Origin: Thalassospira profundimaris
GTDB taxonomy: Bacteria; Pseudomonadota; Alphaproteobacteria; Rhodospirillales; Thalassospiraceae
Assembly (NCBI RefSeq): GCF_003326795.1
Contig: NZ_JPWI01000001.1
Location: 124,001 to 188,000 of the forward strand
Direction: 5' to 3'
Length of the DNA stretch: 64,000 bases
Below, piece after piece: positions 25,308 to 34,124 of this stretch. Within the stretch, counting starts at the first letter, position 1, and each line of letters begins with the position of its first letter. The notes beneath the pieces are model-generated. The model searched no databases. It saw nothing but the letters and a program-made list of their open reading frames with translations, and was not told the origin of the DNA. Position numbers and translations under genes: made by a program.

Positions 25308-26303
25308 TCAGGCCGCACTGACTTCGCGGCCCTTGAGGCTTTCTTCCCAGTCAAGGGCGTGCCGGACAATCGCCGTGAGATCGTCATGGACCGGCTTCCA
25401 GCCAAGTTTCTGACGAATGCGGTCGGCCCCGGCAATCAGGGCTGCCGGATCACCGGCACGGCGTTCGGCCAGATCGACGGTGAAATCAACGCCCGAGACC
25501 TGTTTGACGGCATCAATGACCTCGCGGACCGAGAAACCGCGCCCATACCCGCAATTCATCACATCGCTTTCGCCGCCCTTTTCAAGATATTCAAGCGCAA
25601 GCACATGGGCATTGGCCAGATCGGTGACGTGAATATAGTCACGGATACAGGTGCCATCGGGGGTTTCGTAATCCTCGCCATAGATGGCCATTTTCGGCCG
25701 GACACCGGTTGCGGCCTGACTGGCGATCTTGATCAGATGGGTCGCCTTGCGCGAAGTCTGCCCCGACCGGCCCGCCGGATCAGCACCGGCAACATTGAAG
25801 TAACGCAACGCGACATAGCGCAGATCATGGGCAATCGCGGCATCAGCCAGCATCTTTTCGGTCATCATCTTGGATGTGCCATAAGGCGAGATCGGCTTGA
25901 GCGCAAAGTCTTCAAGGATCGGGGTGGTTTCGGGTTCACCGTAAACGCCCGCGGTCGAGGAAAAGATGAAATGCCTGATCCCGCTATCGACAGCGGCCTG
26001 GGCAAGCGCACGGGAATTGACCGTGTTGTTATAGTAATATTCCAGCGGATAGATCACGGAATCCGGCACAATGATCGAACCGGCAAAATGCATGATTGCC
26101 GTGACCTCATGTTCGGCGATCACCCGACGCACCAGATCATAGTCACCACAGTCACCTTCGACAAAAGCCGCCCCGGCAGGCACCGCCCAGCGATGCCCCT
26201 GAGAGAGATTGTCAAGCACGACGACATTGCGTCCGCCATCAAGCAGTGCGAGTGCCGCGTGGCTACCGATATAACCAGCGCCACCTGTTACAAGTACAGT
26301 CAT
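25308..26303 (-). CDS. galE: UDP-glucose 4-epimerase
   Basis: This 331-residue short-chain dehydrogenase-type enzyme interconverts UDP-glucose and UDP-galactose. It begins MTVLVTGGAGYIGSHAALAL, the NAD-binding GxxGxxG motif; the catalytic pair appears as SSTAGVYGEPE and SPYGTSKMMTE (Y-x3-K). RYFNVAGADP and DGTCIRDYIHVTDLANAH are GalE signatures. The ATG at 26303 has AAGGAGA eight bases upstream; the longer frame to 26417 has no support. It supplies activated sugar to the glycosyltransferases upstream. Confidence 0.96.
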   Translation of the reverse strand: MTVLVTGGAGYIGSHAALALLDGGRNVVVLDNLSQGHRWAVPAGAAFVEGDCGDYDLVRRVIAEHEVTAIMHFAGSIIVPDSVIYPLEYYYNNTVNSRALAQAAVDSGIRHFIFSSTAGVYGEPETTPILEDFALKPISPYGTSKMMTEKMLADAAIAHDLRYVALRYFNVAGADPAGRSGQTSRKATHLIKIASQAATGVRPKMAIYGEDYETPDGTCIRDYIHVTDLANAHVLALEYLEKGGESDVMNCGYGRGFSVREVIDAVKQVSGVDFTVDLAERRAGDPAALIAGADRIRQKLGWKPVHDDLTAIVRHALDWEESLKGREVSAA

Positions 26304-26413
26304 TGCCGTGTCTCCTTGTTGATGTTGCCCATTCTGATCTGGACATACTGGACAAGCACAGCCGCCATGACCTTCCCGCGCCGGGGTCGCCATGGCGGCA
26401 ATACCCGGTGTCG

Positions 26414-27604
26414 TCACGCAACCTTTCGTTCGGGCTGCGCATCCCTGCTCATGACATTGAGCATCTTGTGATCGATGTTGTTTTCGCTCAGGAACGTCGC
26501 CATCTCGCGATAGGTCTGGAACCAGGCGCGGTTGAACTTGTCGAAAAGATCCTGATTCCAGTAATCTTCAAGCACGAATTCCTTGGTCGAGAACACGTCA
26601 TAGGACGGGATCTGATAGGTTTCGGCGAATTCGACCGTCCGGCTGTCATAGGTGAAATAAATCGACGGAACACCATTCGACAACGCCATCAGATTGCCGT
26701 GCAGACGATAGCCCAGCACGCAGTCCTTTTGACGGACGAGGTTTTCATAATCGGCAACCACGTCGGAATAGAACAGCTTTTCGCGATAGAGACGTTCCAT
26801 CGTGTCGTCGAGATACCAGTTCCTGACCCAGTCATTGTTTTTCAGCGCCTGCATCGCTTCTTCGCGCTGCATGTTGCTGCCAAAGACCAGTTTTTTCTCT
26901 TCGGGTTCACCCTGAGCCATCAGGGTGATGTCATCAAACCTGCCAGCAAGCTCCTTGACCAGATCACGATGGAAGGTCAGGTAACGCTTGATGTCCTGCG
27001 CATAGGCCGGTGACACTTCGCGGCGCAGGGTGATGCCGACATTGCGCACACTATCAAGCGACGGCAGTTTGATGCGCATGTCGGGATTGTTTTGGCGGAA
27101 GGCGGTCGGACAGCCAACGATACGGACATTGGTAATCCCCAGATCCCAAAGGACCTGTGCGGTATAAGCCCCGCGCACCCCGATAGAGGTCGTTGAGTCC
27201 GCCATCATGCGCAGAACGGTTTTGGTCTGTTCGGAAAGCTCGAGCTTGCCTTTGACCGGTGCCTGCGCACCAATGCCAAAGCCCAGAACCGGCAATTTCA
27301 AGCGTTTGAGAACATCAATGGTATTGCGCCAATCCATTTCCGAATGGATGTAATTCGACCCGCGCAGGAACACATAGTCATATTCCTCGCGAAGACGGTC
27401 GATATCTTCCATCTTTGGTTCGGCAATCGGCAGAACACCGAGCTTGTCATAGTTCATCAGTTTCAACGATGAATCGAAAACGAAGGCATCACCGATATTG
27501 TGGTAATGGTTGATGCTCCGCTGAACATCCTGATAGTTGTACCACCGGACGCAGTCGTGGTCGTAGACTTCGCCCGACGGGATCATTACGAGAACGCGCG
27601 CCAT
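26414..27604 (-). CDS. Polysaccharide pyruvyl transferase family protein
   Basis: This 396-residue protein belongs to the family that adds ketal-linked pyruvate from phosphoenolpyruvate to sugars (CsaB/ExoV/WcaK type). Visible marks are NIGDAFVFDSSL near the N-terminus, SIGVRGAYTAQVLWDLGI, VRIVGCPTAFRQ, and VLGYRLHGNLMALSNGVPSIY with the conserved GxRLH. The ATG at 27604 is behind AAGGAGA; the frame extends upstream to 27970 inside the next gene, without support. Pyruvyl groups give surface glycans negative charge and in Gram-positives anchor S-layer proteins, which is of interest next to an RTX surface protein. Confidence 0.88.
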   Translation of the reverse strand: MARVLVMIPSGEVYDHDCVRWYNYQDVQRSINHYHNIGDAFVFDSSLKLMNYDKLGVLPIAEPKMEDIDRLREEYDYVFLRGSNYIHSEMDWRNTIDVLKRLKLPVLGFGIGAQAPVKGKLELSEQTKTVLRMMADSTTSIGVRGAYTAQVLWDLGITNVRIVGCPTAFRQNNPDMRIKLPSLDSVRNVGITLRREVSPAYAQDIKRYLTFHRDLVKELAGRFDDITLMAQGEPEEKKLVFGSNMQREEAMQALKNNDWVRNWYLDDTMERLYREKLFYSDVVADYENLVRQKDCVLGYRLHGNLMALSNGVPSIYFTYDSRTVEFAETYQIPSYDVFSTKEFVLEDYWNQDLFDKFNRAWFQTYREMATFLSENNIDHKMLNVMSRDAQPERKVA

Positions 27605-27642
27605 ATTGTGTCTCCTTGGTTGATCACGTTTTTGTTCCGAAT

Positions 27643-28965
27643 TCAGGCCGTGCTTGCCACGCTGTGTTCCGCGGCAGCCTTTGCAGACAGCAGGCGCGTT
27701 TTCAGAACCTCCCGATACTGCGCAAGATGTTGCTCTGCGCATTCCTGATAGGTCGTGACACGCGGAATCCCTTCGCGCATCCGATCCCAGAGTTTGTTGT
27801 CGCTTAGAACTTCGATCAGCCGGTCGGCCAGGTCTTCGGCACTGCCGACACGGAAATGCAGACCATTGACGCCGTCCGTAATTTTTTCGGCCATTCCACC
27901 AATATTCGAGCAAATCATCGGTCGCCCGTGGAAGAATGCCTCCTGAATGACGACGGGCGAGTTTTCCCACCAGATGGACGGAATGATTGTCCAGTCGGCG
28001 AGTTCCATCAGTTTGGGCATTTCCGTATTCTGATAGGCGCCATAGAAACGCACCCGGTCACCGGCCTTTTCGATCAGGTCATGGACCTTGTCCTGATAGT
28101 CCTGTGGCTGGCGGTCCAGATTGCCGCCAAAGATCATCAGACGGGCATCATCGCCCCAGATGTCATCGGGCACACGCCCGACCGCATCAAGCAGGATATC
28201 GGCCCCCTTGAACATCGTCAGCTGCCCGAAAAAGGCAAAGCGCGACCGCCGCGGCTGGGTTTTGGAAAGCGGGCGGTCTTTTGCCCGTTCGTCGATATCA
28301 AGACCGTTCTCGATCACCGACATTTTTTCGGCCTTCATGCCCCAGTCGATAAAACGATTGGCCAGAAATTCGCTGGGCGACACATAGTGGTCAGCCAGTT
28401 CAAGCATCGCCTTGATGAAGCGTTCACGACGCAGGAAGGATGCCGGGGAGATGTTGGGGAAACAGCCATTGCATTCAATCGGGCTTGCCCGGTTGCACAG
28501 CTTGGTCCCGCCGCTTTTGAGCATCTGGCCATGGTTGTGGCAGATGGTCAGGAATTCGTGGAACGTAAAGAAGATCGCCGTTTCCGGAAGTGCTTCACGG
28601 ATGGCATAGATCGTCTCAAGACCAAGGCCCAGATAGTGATGGAAATGCACCACATCGGGTTCGTAATCCTTTACGAAGCGCAGGAAATCGCGATCAATTT
28701 CATCAGTACTGCCATTTGACAGCAGGAAGTGATCATAGTTTTCGGCGTGATAAAGGATTTCATTGTCCTTTTGACGCAGGCTCATCAATGCCGATGCGCC
28801 ATGGCGCGGAACAGGATTGCCGACCCGGGCCAGATAGAAACTTTCGACCCCGTCAATGGCATTGAGTCCCTTATGCAGGTTGTAGGAGGCGACTTCTGCC
28901 CCGCCCAAAGACATGCTGGGGTGACCATGCGAAATAACCAGAACACGCAAATCATTCGACGGCAT
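27643..28965 (-). CDS. Glycosyltransferase family 4 protein
   Basis: This 440-residue GT-B enzyme has an acceptor-side N-terminal half (RVLVISHGHPSMSLGGAEVA) and a donor-binding C-terminal half with FFGQLTMFKGADILLDAVG and IPSIWWENSPVVIQEAFFHG, the E-x7-E region of retaining GT4 enzymes. It resembles the protein of the gene at 32020-33282 (shared WWEN-P-VIQEAF-HGRP and GGMAE), so the two are paralogues. The ATG at 28965 has GGAG nine bases upstream and overlaps the preceding gene by 14 bases. Donor and acceptor are unknown. Confidence 0.92.
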   Translation of the reverse strand: MPSNDLRVLVISHGHPSMSLGGAEVASYNLHKGLNAIDGVESFYLARVGNPVPRHGASALMSLRQKDNEILYHAENYDHFLLSNGSTDEIDRDFLRFVKDYEPDVVHFHHYLGLGLETIYAIREALPETAIFFTFHEFLTICHNHGQMLKSGGTKLCNRASPIECNGCFPNISPASFLRRERFIKAMLELADHYVSPSEFLANRFIDWGMKAEKMSVIENGLDIDERAKDRPLSKTQPRRSRFAFFGQLTMFKGADILLDAVGRVPDDIWGDDARLMIFGGNLDRQPQDYQDKVHDLIEKAGDRVRFYGAYQNTEMPKLMELADWTIIPSIWWENSPVVIQEAFFHGRPMICSNIGGMAEKITDGVNGLHFRVGSAEDLADRLIEVLSDNKLWDRMREGIPRVTTYQECAEQHLAQYREVLKTRLLSAKAAAEHSVASTA

Positions 28966-31147
28966 TGTTATGACTCCGCAAGTTTGAGACGACCAGCGAC
29001 CAGCGGCGATCAAATGCCCAGCGGTCGAGACGATGGGACAGTTCTTCCCAGGCGGGCGCGTTGCTTATGGATTGCTCGCTGCCCAGGACTTCGATTTCGG
29101 GAATCCAGAATGACGGGGTTCCGGCCATGCGCAGCTTGAGCGCCAGATCGAGATTTTTCTCGGCCGGGCCGATATAGCCGCGCGTGAAACCGCCAATATC
29201 GACGATGGCCTTGCGCGGCAGAATGCAGCATTCAATGGTGCCTGCGGTGACTTCGCTGGGTTCGGCCCCGTCCAGAACAGCACAGGGATAGCCGACATAG
29301 CGATCCGACAAATACTGATCACCCTTGGCATCGGCCTCGATCCATGTTCCGGCCCAGCGCACGGAATCGTCTTCAAACAGGATGGTGGGTGACACCAGCG
29401 CCTTGCCACCGCGCTTGCGATAGGCGGCATAAAGCTGATCGAACCATCCGTTATAGCGCGGCAGAATATGGGCAGATACCAGCCCAACCGTTTCGGAACT
29501 GGTTGCGGCAATCCCGACTTCAAGCGCGTCACAGAAATCCTCGACGCCTTCGGCAAAGACGATGCGGGTATTGAGTTTGTAGAAGGCCGCCAGACGCAAC
29601 ATGTCGCTGCCGACCTGATCGAAACTTTCGACCGGGCCTGCAATGACAATCGGCAGATTGCGGGTTGCCTGATCAAGCCCCAGCAGCGCGATGGTGACAC
29701 CAATATCATTGATCGTATCATCGACACCGACGACCAGCGTTACCGGAGAATTTTCGTCAAAATCGCCGATATCATGGATATCCACCGCATAGGGGTTTTG
29801 CGATGTCATGCCCTGAAGCATCGGGCCGAACTGACGTTCAATACTGTTTGATGCGGTCACCGAACGCGGATCAAGTGACGGCAGGACACGCGACAGGGCC
29901 TGACGGGCCGATGAACGGGTCGGGTTCAGGGGACAATATGCCGGAAAGGCATCGCTGATCCCCAGTTCCAGATAAACCGGCTGATCGGAGGGCGGCGTAT
30001 CGTCAAGCGGACAGAACACCAGAAAACCGTGATTGTTGCGCGCCGGATTGAGCCCCGAAAACATCGGATCATTGGCAAAGGCGCTGGTAACATCGGCACG
30101 CGATTGTCTGGTCCAGCGATCATCAATGCGGACCACCTCGCCATTCACACGCAAGAAAACGTTTTCCACAGCCCGGTCAGGATCAAGCATCCAGCCCGAA
30201 ATCAGCACACCGCTGCCTTCGATCAGCAACGAGAAATCAATGCCGATCCGGACGGGACGATCCAGTTCGGAAACCGTATCGCGGCCATCAAAACGATGGG
30301 CAGCCATCTGAAGATGGGTCAGGATATTTTCCGGTGCGCGAACCCGGTCAAGAACCGAACGGATATGGGCCGGGACATCCGAGGGTGCGACCAGAACACG
30401 CTGTTGATAGACCTCGATCCCGTACCAGCCTTCGCGGCCCCGGAAATAGACACGTTTGAGTTTGCCGGGATTGATCGGCTTGTCGCCCAGCATCAGGCCG
30501 GTTACACCCGATGCCTCGTCACCCAGATCATCGCGCTGAAAATCGGCACTGGTCAGTTCAGCCAGAACCGGAACATCTTCAATCGCAATCACACGGGTTC
30601 GCCCGACCGGGAAGTCGCTTGACCAGCCCTGAATATAGATGTCGCCTTCTTCAAGGCCGCCAAGCACCTCGATAAAGCCGTTGCTGCGCGCTGCGGTCTG
30701 CACAAGGGCGGCGACCTTTTTCAGGCGCTTCTTGTCGGGATCGCCGGCAAGCAATGCTTCGATCACGCCATCAATCACGGTTGCAAATGCCGGTCCTGAC
30801 TGATCGGCAATTGATGACAGGATGGCCTCGACCCGTTGTTGACGGTTTTCGATCCGGTATTCGCGCGGCTTTCCCGCCCCCTGAAACAGGGCCGTTTTCA
30901 AACGGCGCGGTGCCACATCCTTCATCGGGACAAGGGCCACGAAACCATAGGCATTTTCAGGATCGGTTTCATTGCGTCGCCAGCTGATCACGGATGCCTG
31001 TACCTTGGCGTCAGACTGACTGTTGAGATAAATGGCAATTGTTGCCGGAAGCGCATTCCCCACCCCGACCAGAAGGGCAAGGCTTTCGTCAATCAGGGCG
31101 GCGACAACCGTTCTGCCATCAAGAGGCATGCCTTGATTTTCCGTCAT
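28952..31147 (-). CDS. Large GT2-like protein with GW-module and degenerate catalytic motif
   Basis: This 731-residue cytoplasmic protein shares its layout with the GT2 gene at 34121: a long N-terminal region with a strand-rich module (LISGWMLDPDRAVENVFLRV near residue 315 and DIYIQGWSSDFP near 168), then a GT-A domain from about residue 470. In the GT-A part the metal-binding DxD of the paralogue (LNSDVIP) is replaced by VSAHILP, although LFEDDSVRWAGTWIE and GGFTRGYIGPAEKNLDLALKL are kept. It may bind sugar without catalysis, or use an unusual metal-free site. It overlaps the next GT4 gene by 14 bases, so it is operonic. Confidence 0.75.
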   Translation of the reverse strand: MTENQGMPLDGRTVVAALIDESLALLVGVGNALPATIAIYLNSQSDAKVQASVISWRRNETDPENAYGFVALVPMKDVAPRRLKTALFQGAGKPREYRIENRQQRVEAILSSIADQSGPAFATVIDGVIEALLAGDPDKKRLKKVAALVQTAARSNGFIEVLGGLEEGDIYIQGWSSDFPVGRTRVIAIEDVPVLAELTSADFQRDDLGDEASGVTGLMLGDKPINPGKLKRVYFRGREGWYGIEVYQQRVLVAPSDVPAHIRSVLDRVRAPENILTHLQMAAHRFDGRDTVSELDRPVRIGIDFSLLIEGSGVLISGWMLDPDRAVENVFLRVNGEVVRIDDRWTRQSRADVTSAFANDPMFSGLNPARNNHGFLVFCPLDDTPPSDQPVYLELGISDAFPAYCPLNPTRSSARQALSRVLPSLDPRSVTASNSIERQFGPMLQGMTSQNPYAVDIHDIGDFDENSPVTLVVGVDDTINDIGVTIALLGLDQATRNLPIVIAGPVESFDQVGSDMLRLAAFYKLNTRIVFAEGVEDFCDALEVGIAATSSETVGLVSAHILPRYNGWFDQLYAAYRKRGGKALVSPTILFEDDSVRWAGTWIEADAKGDQYLSDRYVGYPCAVLDGAEPSEVTAGTIECCILPRKAIVDIGGFTRGYIGPAEKNLDLALKLRMAGTPSFWIPEIEVLGSEQSISNAPAWEELSHRLDRWAFDRRWSLVVSNLRSHNNAVE

Positions 31148-31213
31148 TTGCGGGCCTCATGAATTCTGAAAACATATATTGAAAACAAAGTGCTACCTGT
31201 CATTTTCATGGGA

Positions 31214-31999
31214 TCACCAGACAATCGCGCCGATTGCCAATCCGGTCGTCACACCGATCAGGCATGACAGGATCAGAAGCGGTGTTTTGAGATCATTGGT
31301 GTGCCGCGCAGTCAGCGCCGACAGACGTTCGTCAAAACCGCCCAGCGATTTGTCGAAACGCACAAGAAAGACTTCAAGCTCGTCAACGCGGCTTGAAAGT
31401 TCTTCCTGTCCGGTGCGGACAAGTTTTACCCCGGCTTCGATGCCGTCATCGGCAGAGGCCAGTTCATCCATGCGTTTGGTCGCACCAATCAGCCGTTTGG
31501 CAGCTTCGCGCTGACCGTTTTGCAAGATGTGCTGGGCGGCCAGAAGACGGTCGAGCCGATCAAGAATTTTACCAAGCGGCGCATTCAGGGCGGTGTGGGC
31601 TTGCTGTTCGCTTTGCGAGGGAATGCGCAGATCAACTTCATCACGTGAGCCGGGCATCAATGCACAGACACTGATGGTATCCGGACTGGCCAGAGCGGCG
31701 TCGGGCAATTCGATTTCAAACGCATGTTTGCCATCGCCAATCCCGTTGCGGCGCAGATCGACCCGTTCATTTTCCGCCGTCACCCGCAACAGGGAATGAC
31801 CGTTCAGGCGGATAATGACTTCGATGCGGGCATCGGGTTGCTGCGGGCACCACACCCATCCGAACAGACGGCTTTGATCAATTGCATCGACCCGCCCTTC
31901 GAGCGTCAGCGCATCTTGTGCGTCATTGGCAGACGCATCGTGACCGGCACCCGGTTTCGGGGCGTTTGTCTTGGCTGGCTGTTTCTCGGCGAGTGCCAT
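31214..31999 (-). CDS. Tail-anchored coiled-coil protein with GW-module
   Basis: This 261-residue protein has three parts. A Pro/Ala-rich start is followed by a strand-rich module (FGWVWCPQQPDARIEVIIRL, then RRNGIGDGKHAFEIELPD, about residues 33-105). A helical, probably coiled-coil part follows (about 135-235, with LGKILDRLDRLLAAQHIL and DELEVFLVRFDKSLGG). It ends with a single membrane segment at the very C-terminus (LLILSCLIGVTTGLAIGAIV). The module type recurs in the two GT2-like proteins of this locus. I infer a scaffold that holds glycosyltransferases at the inner membrane. The ATG at 31999 is six bases after AAGGAG. No known family is assigned. Confidence 0.7.
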   Translation of the reverse strand: MALAEKQPAKTNAPKPGAGHDASANDAQDALTLEGRVDAIDQSRLFGWVWCPQQPDARIEVIIRLNGHSLLRVTAENERVDLRRNGIGDGKHAFEIELPDAALASPDTISVCALMPGSRDEVDLRIPSQSEQQAHTALNAPLGKILDRLDRLLAAQHILQNGQREAAKRLIGATKRMDELASADDGIEAGVKLVRTGQEELSSRVDELEVFLVRFDKSLGGFDERLSALTARHTNDLKTPLLILSCLIGVTTGLAIGAIVW

Positions 32000-32019
32000 A
32001 ATCATCTCCTTGGTGGATA

Positions 32020-33282
32020 TCAGGCCGCGACGAAATCGGGACGAACCATCTTGCGGAACATCTTGAGATGTTCCTGCGCGACGTCGTCGATCAGGGCGGG
32101 CGCGCGGACCTGCCCCGACAGTTTTTTCCAGAGTTTGGGATTGGTTGCGCAGTCCTTCATGACGCGCGCAAGTTCGGCCGGGTCATCGGGGCGGACATGA
32201 ATGCCATCGTGACCATCACGCACCATTTCGGCCATGCCACCGATGCCGCTGGTAATCACCGGGCGGCCATGCTGGAAGGCTTCCTGAATGACCAGCGGGG
32301 CATTTTCCCACCAGATTGACGGGACAATGACCCAGTCAACACGCGCCATCAGATCGGCGATTTCATCGCGTTCATAGGCACCCATGTGCTGAACGTGATG
32401 GCTGCTTTTCGCAAACAGGTCGTGCATCTTTTCGGTAAAGGCGACGGTCTGAAACAGCACATCACCGTGAATGCGCAACGCGAAATCGGTTTCCGCCTCA
32501 ACCAGCTTCCGGCTGGCTTCAAGCAGGACATCGGCCCCTTTCCAGGGATTGAGATTGCCGAAATAGCCAAACACATTTGGCATGCCGGTTCCGATATTGC
32601 GTCTTGGTGCAGGTGCAACCGGTGGCCGACCGTTGTTGATCACAACAATCCTGTCGGGATCAATGCCCCAGTCAACATAGCGATCCTTAAGGAACGCGCT
32701 GGGCGAGACGAACTGATCAACAACACGCAGATGATTGCGGATATTGACCGCGCGCATGACATGCTGATCGGATGTAAATCCGTCCAGTCCGCACAGACGA
32801 CCGATGGCATCGGGTTTGGTATAGCGTTTGCGCGTGTCACGATGGACCATCAGCCCGTCATTGGGGCAAATCTGATAATAGTCATGCAAGGTCATGACGA
32901 TCCGGCAATGGGGCAAAACCCGCCGGATCAGCATCGGCAATTCGATCCCCCACAACACCAGATGGTGGATGTGAACAATGTCGGGATCCCAGCTTTTGAG
33001 CAGGCGGGCAAAATCGGGGGCAACCGCATAAAGATCGGTTTGCGACATGTTGAACCGGTCAAAGTGACCCGCCCAGAACAGCATCTCATCGCCCGCATCA
33101 TTGATTGCCTGAAAACTGGTGCCCGGCCGACGTTCGCGATGGACATCGTTGGTCGCCGCCACAAACAGGGCGTCGCATTCGGCGCGCTTGTAGGCGTGGA
33201 ACAGATCATGGGCAAAAATCTCTGTGCCGCCGGGGTGAAGATCGGGGTGATTGTGCGCAAGCACCATGACGCGCGGGTTCAT
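32020..33282 (-). CDS. Glycosyltransferase family 4 protein
   Basis: This 420-residue GT-B protein opens with RVMVLAHNHPDLHPGGTEIF, and carries DIVHIHHLVLWGIELP, VFGYFGNLNPWKGADVLLEA and VPSIWWENAPLVIQEAFQHG in the donor-binding half. It is a paralogue of the product of 27643-28965. Its start overlaps the stop of the methyltransferase gene by four bases, showing translational coupling. It probably transfers one sugar of the surface glycan on the cytoplasmic side. Substrates are unknown. Confidence 0.92.
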   Translation of the reverse strand: MNPRVMVLAHNHPDLHPGGTEIFAHDLFHAYKRAECDALFVAATNDVHRERRPGTSFQAINDAGDEMLFWAGHFDRFNMSQTDLYAVAPDFARLLKSWDPDIVHIHHLVLWGIELPMLIRRVLPHCRIVMTLHDYYQICPNDGLMVHRDTRKRYTKPDAIGRLCGLDGFTSDQHVMRAVNIRNHLRVVDQFVSPSAFLKDRYVDWGIDPDRIVVINNGRPPVAPAPRRNIGTGMPNVFGYFGNLNPWKGADVLLEASRKLVEAETDFALRIHGDVLFQTVAFTEKMHDLFAKSSHHVQHMGAYERDEIADLMARVDWVIVPSIWWENAPLVIQEAFQHGRPVITSGIGGMAEMVRDGHDGIHVRPDDPAELARVMKDCATNPKLWKKLSGQVRAPALIDDVAQEHLKMFRKMVRPDFVAA

Positions 33283-34124
33283 GCGGACCTCCGCGGTTTT
33301 TGGGCAACAAGAATGTCCTGATAGTGATCACCGCCATCCCCGCGCCATGCGCCGAAACTTCTGGTCGCCAGCTCAAGGCCGGTGTGGTTCAGGACGTCTT
33401 CGATAAAGGCCTCGTCGAAGCCGACGGCGGCCATCGGATTTTCCCCGCGCAGATGCCAGGATGGCTGACCTTCGGCCTTTTCAAAGCTGGTCAGGCGGGC
33501 ATCGCATCCCGGTTTTGCCGGATCGTCGGTATCGCGAATGATGAAGGCCGTCATGAAAAGACGACCACCGGGACGCAGCACGCGGAAGACCTCGGAACAA
33601 TAGGTTTCGATTTCTTGTGGCGGTAGATGGGTTGCCACCGAGATCATTGCAGTGAAATCGAATGTTCCGTCCTGAAAAGGCAGCCGCATGCTGCGTCCGC
33701 TGATCGCCCCTTCGGGGTTATAAAGATCGTTATGGATATCAAGCGCTTCGAAGCGGAAATTGGGATAAGCCGGTGTGATGGAGCGTTTGCACCATTCAAT
33801 GCCGCTACGCACCGGATCAAGACCGCGATAAATCGCCTGCGCGGGATCAAGAAACTGTGTCAGGGGCACGGCAATACGGCCAATGCCACAACCGATATCA
33901 AGAACATCATCGGTCGGTGACAAACCGGCACGACGCACAAAATGACCAAGGAATTCGGCACCGATTGTGCGGTAATCGCCATCGCCGACAAAGACTTCTT
34001 CCTCGGGCGGGACCGGCAGGAACCGATTGGCAATCACCTGCTGACACAGCCATTCCAGACGGGTTTCATCGACCGGCATTTTGGGCGGATATTGATGTTC
34101 GGACAGGGCGAGAACCTGGCTCAT
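33279..34124 (-). CDS. Class I SAM-dependent methyltransferase
   Basis: This 281-residue protein has the SAM-binding motif I in DDVLDIGCGIGRIAVPLTQF (about residues 96-115), the post-I acidic region YRGLDPVRSGIEWC, FTAMISVATHLPPQEIE (motif IV region) and FRVLRPGGRLFMTAFI (motif VI region). It resembles small-molecule or sugar methyltransferases with the Methyltransf_11/25 fold. It overlaps both neighbours by four bases, so it is part of the glycan operon and may methylate a sugar of the chain, perhaps as a cap. The acceptor is not known. Confidence 0.9.
   Translation of the reverse strand: MSQVLALSEHQYPPKMPVDETRLEWLCQQVIANRFLPVPPEEEVFVGDGDYRTIGAEFLGHFVRRAGLSPTDDVLDIGCGIGRIAVPLTQFLDPAQAIYRGLDPVRSGIEWCKRSITPAYPNFRFEALDIHNDLYNPEGAISGRSMRLPFQDGTFDFTAMISVATHLPPQEIETYCSEVFRVLRPGGRLFMTAFIIRDTDDPAKPGCDARLTSFEKAEGQPSWHLRGENPMAAVGFDEAFIEDVLNHTGLELATRSFGAWRGDGGDHYQDILVAQKPRRSA

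Noticed and set aside
27605-27970. N-terminal extension of the pyruvyltransferase-family protein
   Set aside because: The extension lies wholly within the upstream GT4 gene in another frame, and AAGGAGA precedes the internal ATG.
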